From NCBI GenBank assembly GCA_016791465.1, contig JAEUWE010000240.1:1-15304 (forward strand): 15,304 bases of DNA, read 5' to 3'. Below are positions 13,680-15,304 of the stretch, piece after piece (position 1 is the stretch's first letter; every line of letters begins with the position of its first letter). The notes below the pieces were generated by a model that searched no databases, was not told the DNA's origin, and saw only the letters and a list, made by a program, of their open reading frames with translations. The stretch is from Pseudobdellovibrionaceae bacterium. Lineage in GTDB: Bacteria > Bdellovibrionota > Bdellovibrionia > Bdellovibrionales > JAMPXM01. The position numbers and the translations under genes are program-made.

Positions 13680-13685
13680 TATAAT
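13680..13685 (+). promoter_or_regulatory. Probable -10 box of the nrdJ promoter
   Basis: A perfect TATAAT lies 18 bases before the nrdJ ATG. No good -35 hexamer sits at 16-18 bases upstream. If used, transcription would begin near 13692, leaving a leader of roughly 12 bases, which agrees with the absence of a clear Shine-Dalgarno before ATG 13704. Confidence 0.45.
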
Positions 13686-13703
13686 CGCGCTGAGACTAAA
13701 ACC

Positions 13704-15304
13704 ATGAGCAAAGGACTCAAGATACCGGCATTTTTTAAGGCCAAGGAGCGTTTGGCAGAGATGCGCTGGGTGCGTCGCCAGGTGAAAATCACGGATGGTG
13801 AGGGGCGCATTCTTGAAGAAATGTCGGATGTTGAGGCGCCCGAAAGCTGGAGCCAGCAGGCCGTTAATATCGTGGCCAGGCAGTATTTTCGACACAGTTT
13901 GAGCGCTGGGGCGCCAGAACGAAGCGTGCGTGCGCTCGTCCACCGTGTGGTTTCGACGATCAGAAAAAGTGGCGAAGAGCAGGGGTATTTTGCGAGCCGC
14001 GAAGATGCGGAGAGTTTTGAGAGTGAGCTTTCGTTTTTGGTTCTCTCGCAGCGGGCCTCATTCAATTCGCCAGTTTGGTTTAATTGCGGTCTTTGGCATG
14101 AGTACGGCGAAACGGGCGCCGGTGGAAACTGGGCGTGGAATGAAGCCATAGGCCGCGCAGTACAAATCGCAAATGGCTTTGAGCGTCCGCAAGTTTCGGC
14201 CTGCTTCATCCAGAGTTTGGCGGATAGCCTCAGTTCGATTTTTGAACTCGTGCGAAACGAGGCGCGGCTTTTCAAATATGGAAGCGGAACGGGAACAAAT
14301 TTTTCGAATCTGCGCGGTCGTCAAGAGGCACTGGCAGGAGGCGGACAAAGCTCAGGCTTGATGAGTTTCTTGGATGTATTTGATCGGGCGGCTGGTGCGA
14401 CAAAGTCAGGTGGAACGACTCGTCGTGCAGCCAAGATGGTCTGCCTGGATCTCGACCATCCGGAGATTATGGACTTTGTTCGCTGGAAAGCGAAAGAGGA
14501 AGCGAAGGCTCAGGCTTTAATTCGAGCGGGGTTCTCAGGAGGAATGGACGGCGAGGCCTATCGAACCGTGTCGGGGCAGAACTCGAACAACTCGGTGCGG
14601 GTGACACGTGATTTTTTAAACCGTGTGAAAAATGACGAAAGTTGGTCGACGCGGTCGCGAACGGATGGAAGTGTTGTTGAGACGTTTCCGGCGCGGCAGC
14701 TCTGGCGCTCCATTGCGGAGTCGGCGTGGATTTGTGCCGACCCCGGCGTTCAATATCAGGATACAATTCAGGATTGGCATACGTGTAAGCAGGCAGGACC
14801 TATTCGCGCCTCCAATCCTTGCTCTGAGTACATGTTCTTAGACGATACGGCCTGCAATCTTTCATCGATCAATTTGAAATCATTTTTTGATCGTGAAGGG
14901 CATTTCGATCGCGATGGCTTTCTCCATTCGGTCCGATTGTTGATTCTTGCGCAAGAGATCTTGGTGGATTTTGCAAGCTACCCCCAAGCAGTGATTGCGG
15001 AGCGATCGCATGCGTTTCGGCCGTTGGGGTTGGGATTTGCCAATCTTGGGGCGCTGTTGATGAGCCTTGGTTTTTCGTATGACGAGCCAGAGGGCCGAGA
15101 TTGGGCCGCGGTTTTGAGTGCACTGATGGGGGCCGCGAGCTATCGTGTGAGCGCTGAAATCGCAGAGGCGCGTGGAGCTTTTTCTGAGTTTGAACCAAAT
15201 CGTGAGTCGATGCTTGGTGTGATTGAGAAGCATGGGTGTTCCGCGCGAGATTTCGCAGCGCAATCGACCGGCGAGGAGCGAGGAGAGCTGTGGGCTCTTG
15301 CGAC
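13704..15304 (+). CDS. nrdJ: Adenosylcobalamin-dependent (class II) ribonucleotide reductase, partial at the right edge
   Basis: The frame is open from ATG 13704 to the window end, 533 codons, about half of a typical NrdJ. The enzyme reduces ribonucleotides to deoxyribonucleotides with a B12-derived thiyl radical and works with or without oxygen. Visible marks: ARQYF in the N-terminal part, SQRASFNSPVWFN near 113-125, VSACFIQSL with Cys167 (one of the active-site disulfide pair), KYGSGTGTNFSNLRG, GQNSNNSVRVT, and NPCSE with Cys373 as the radical cysteine and Glu375. These follow the B12-dependent type rather than NrdA. The second disulfide cysteine and the C-terminal region are outside the window. 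The gene is divergent from the Fe-S carrier gene. No NrdR box could be recognised in the short upstream region. Confidence 0.95.
   Translation, partial: MSKGLKIPAFFKAKERLAEMRWVRRQVKITDGEGRILEEMSDVEAPESWSQQAVNIVARQYFRHSLSAGAPERSVRALVHRVVSTIRKSGEEQGYFASREDAESFESELSFLVLSQRASFNSPVWFNCGLWHEYGETGAGGNWAWNEAIGRAVQIANGFERPQVSACFIQSLADSLSSIFELVRNEARLFKYGSGTGTNFSNLRGRQEALAGGGQSSGLMSFLDVFDRAAGATKSGGTTRRAAKMVCLDLDHPEIMDFVRWKAKEEAKAQALIRAGFSGGMDGEAYRTVSGQNSNNSVRVTRDFLNRVKNDESWSTRSRTDGSVVETFPARQLWRSIAESAWICADPGVQYQDTIQDWHTCKQAGPIRASNPCSEYMFLDDTACNLSSINLKSFFDREGHFDRDGFLHSVRLLILAQEILVDFASYPQAVIAERSHAFRPLGLGFANLGALLMSLGFSYDEPEGRDWAAVLSALMGAASYRVSAEIAEARGAFSEFEPNRESMLGVIEKHGCSARDFAAQSTGEERGELWALA

Overview
The window is an ordinary-density stretch of a Gram-negative bacterial chromosome. 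GC looks to be in the mid-50s by eye; I did not compute it. Most starts are ATG, a few are GTG, and most genes have good GGAG-type ribosome binding sites. The gene mix points to a deltaproteobacterial-type or Bdellovibrionota-like organism: a TIGR03545/TIGR03546 pair, FecR-like secreted proteins, LemA-TPM-TPM and a B12-dependent ribonucleotide reductase. This placement is inference from gene content, not a phylogenetic result. I see no tRNA, rRNA, CRISPR array, insertion sequence or prophage.

Layout. Positions 1-1901 (minus) hold the TIGR03546 and TIGR03545 pair, with TIGR03545 cut by the left edge. Positions 2047-4509 (plus) form a likely operon: a WbpE-like sugar aminotransferase, a small one-helix membrane protein with a YPMFS motif, and an HTTM-domain membrane protein whose N-terminus lies in another frame, an apparent +1 frameshift. 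Positions 4484-6717 (minus) hold a translationally coupled pair, a WecE/RffA-type dTDP-sugar aminotransferase and a GT4 glycosyltransferase. Positions 6773-10056 (plus) hold a divergent GT9 (heptosyltransferase-like) protein, a secreted FecR-domain protein and an unrecognised secreted protein. OsmC (10063-10470) is on the minus strand. Positions 10547-12657 (plus) hold the compact LemA-TPM-TPM operon. A GNAT acetyltransferase (12654-13109) and an A-type Fe-S carrier (13273-13608) follow on the minus strand. NrdJ starts at 13704 (plus) and runs off the right edge.

How the genes fit together. The two nucleotide-sugar aminotransferases and two glycosyltransferases between 2047 and 7897 suggest part of a surface polysaccharide (LPS or O-antigen-like) locus. 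One aminotransferase is WbpE-like and would aminate C3 of a UDP-sugar; the other is WecE-like and would aminate C4 of a dTDP-sugar. The rest of the window is envelope biology (TIGR03545/46, FecR, LemA/TPM) followed by housekeeping (OsmC, Fe-S carrier, ribonucleotide reductase). The most notable points are the HTTM frameshift, the GT9 protein with altered signature residues, the orphan secreted protein with a long Ala/Gly hydrophobic segment, and a compact set of hairpins between the GNAT and Fe-S carrier genes.
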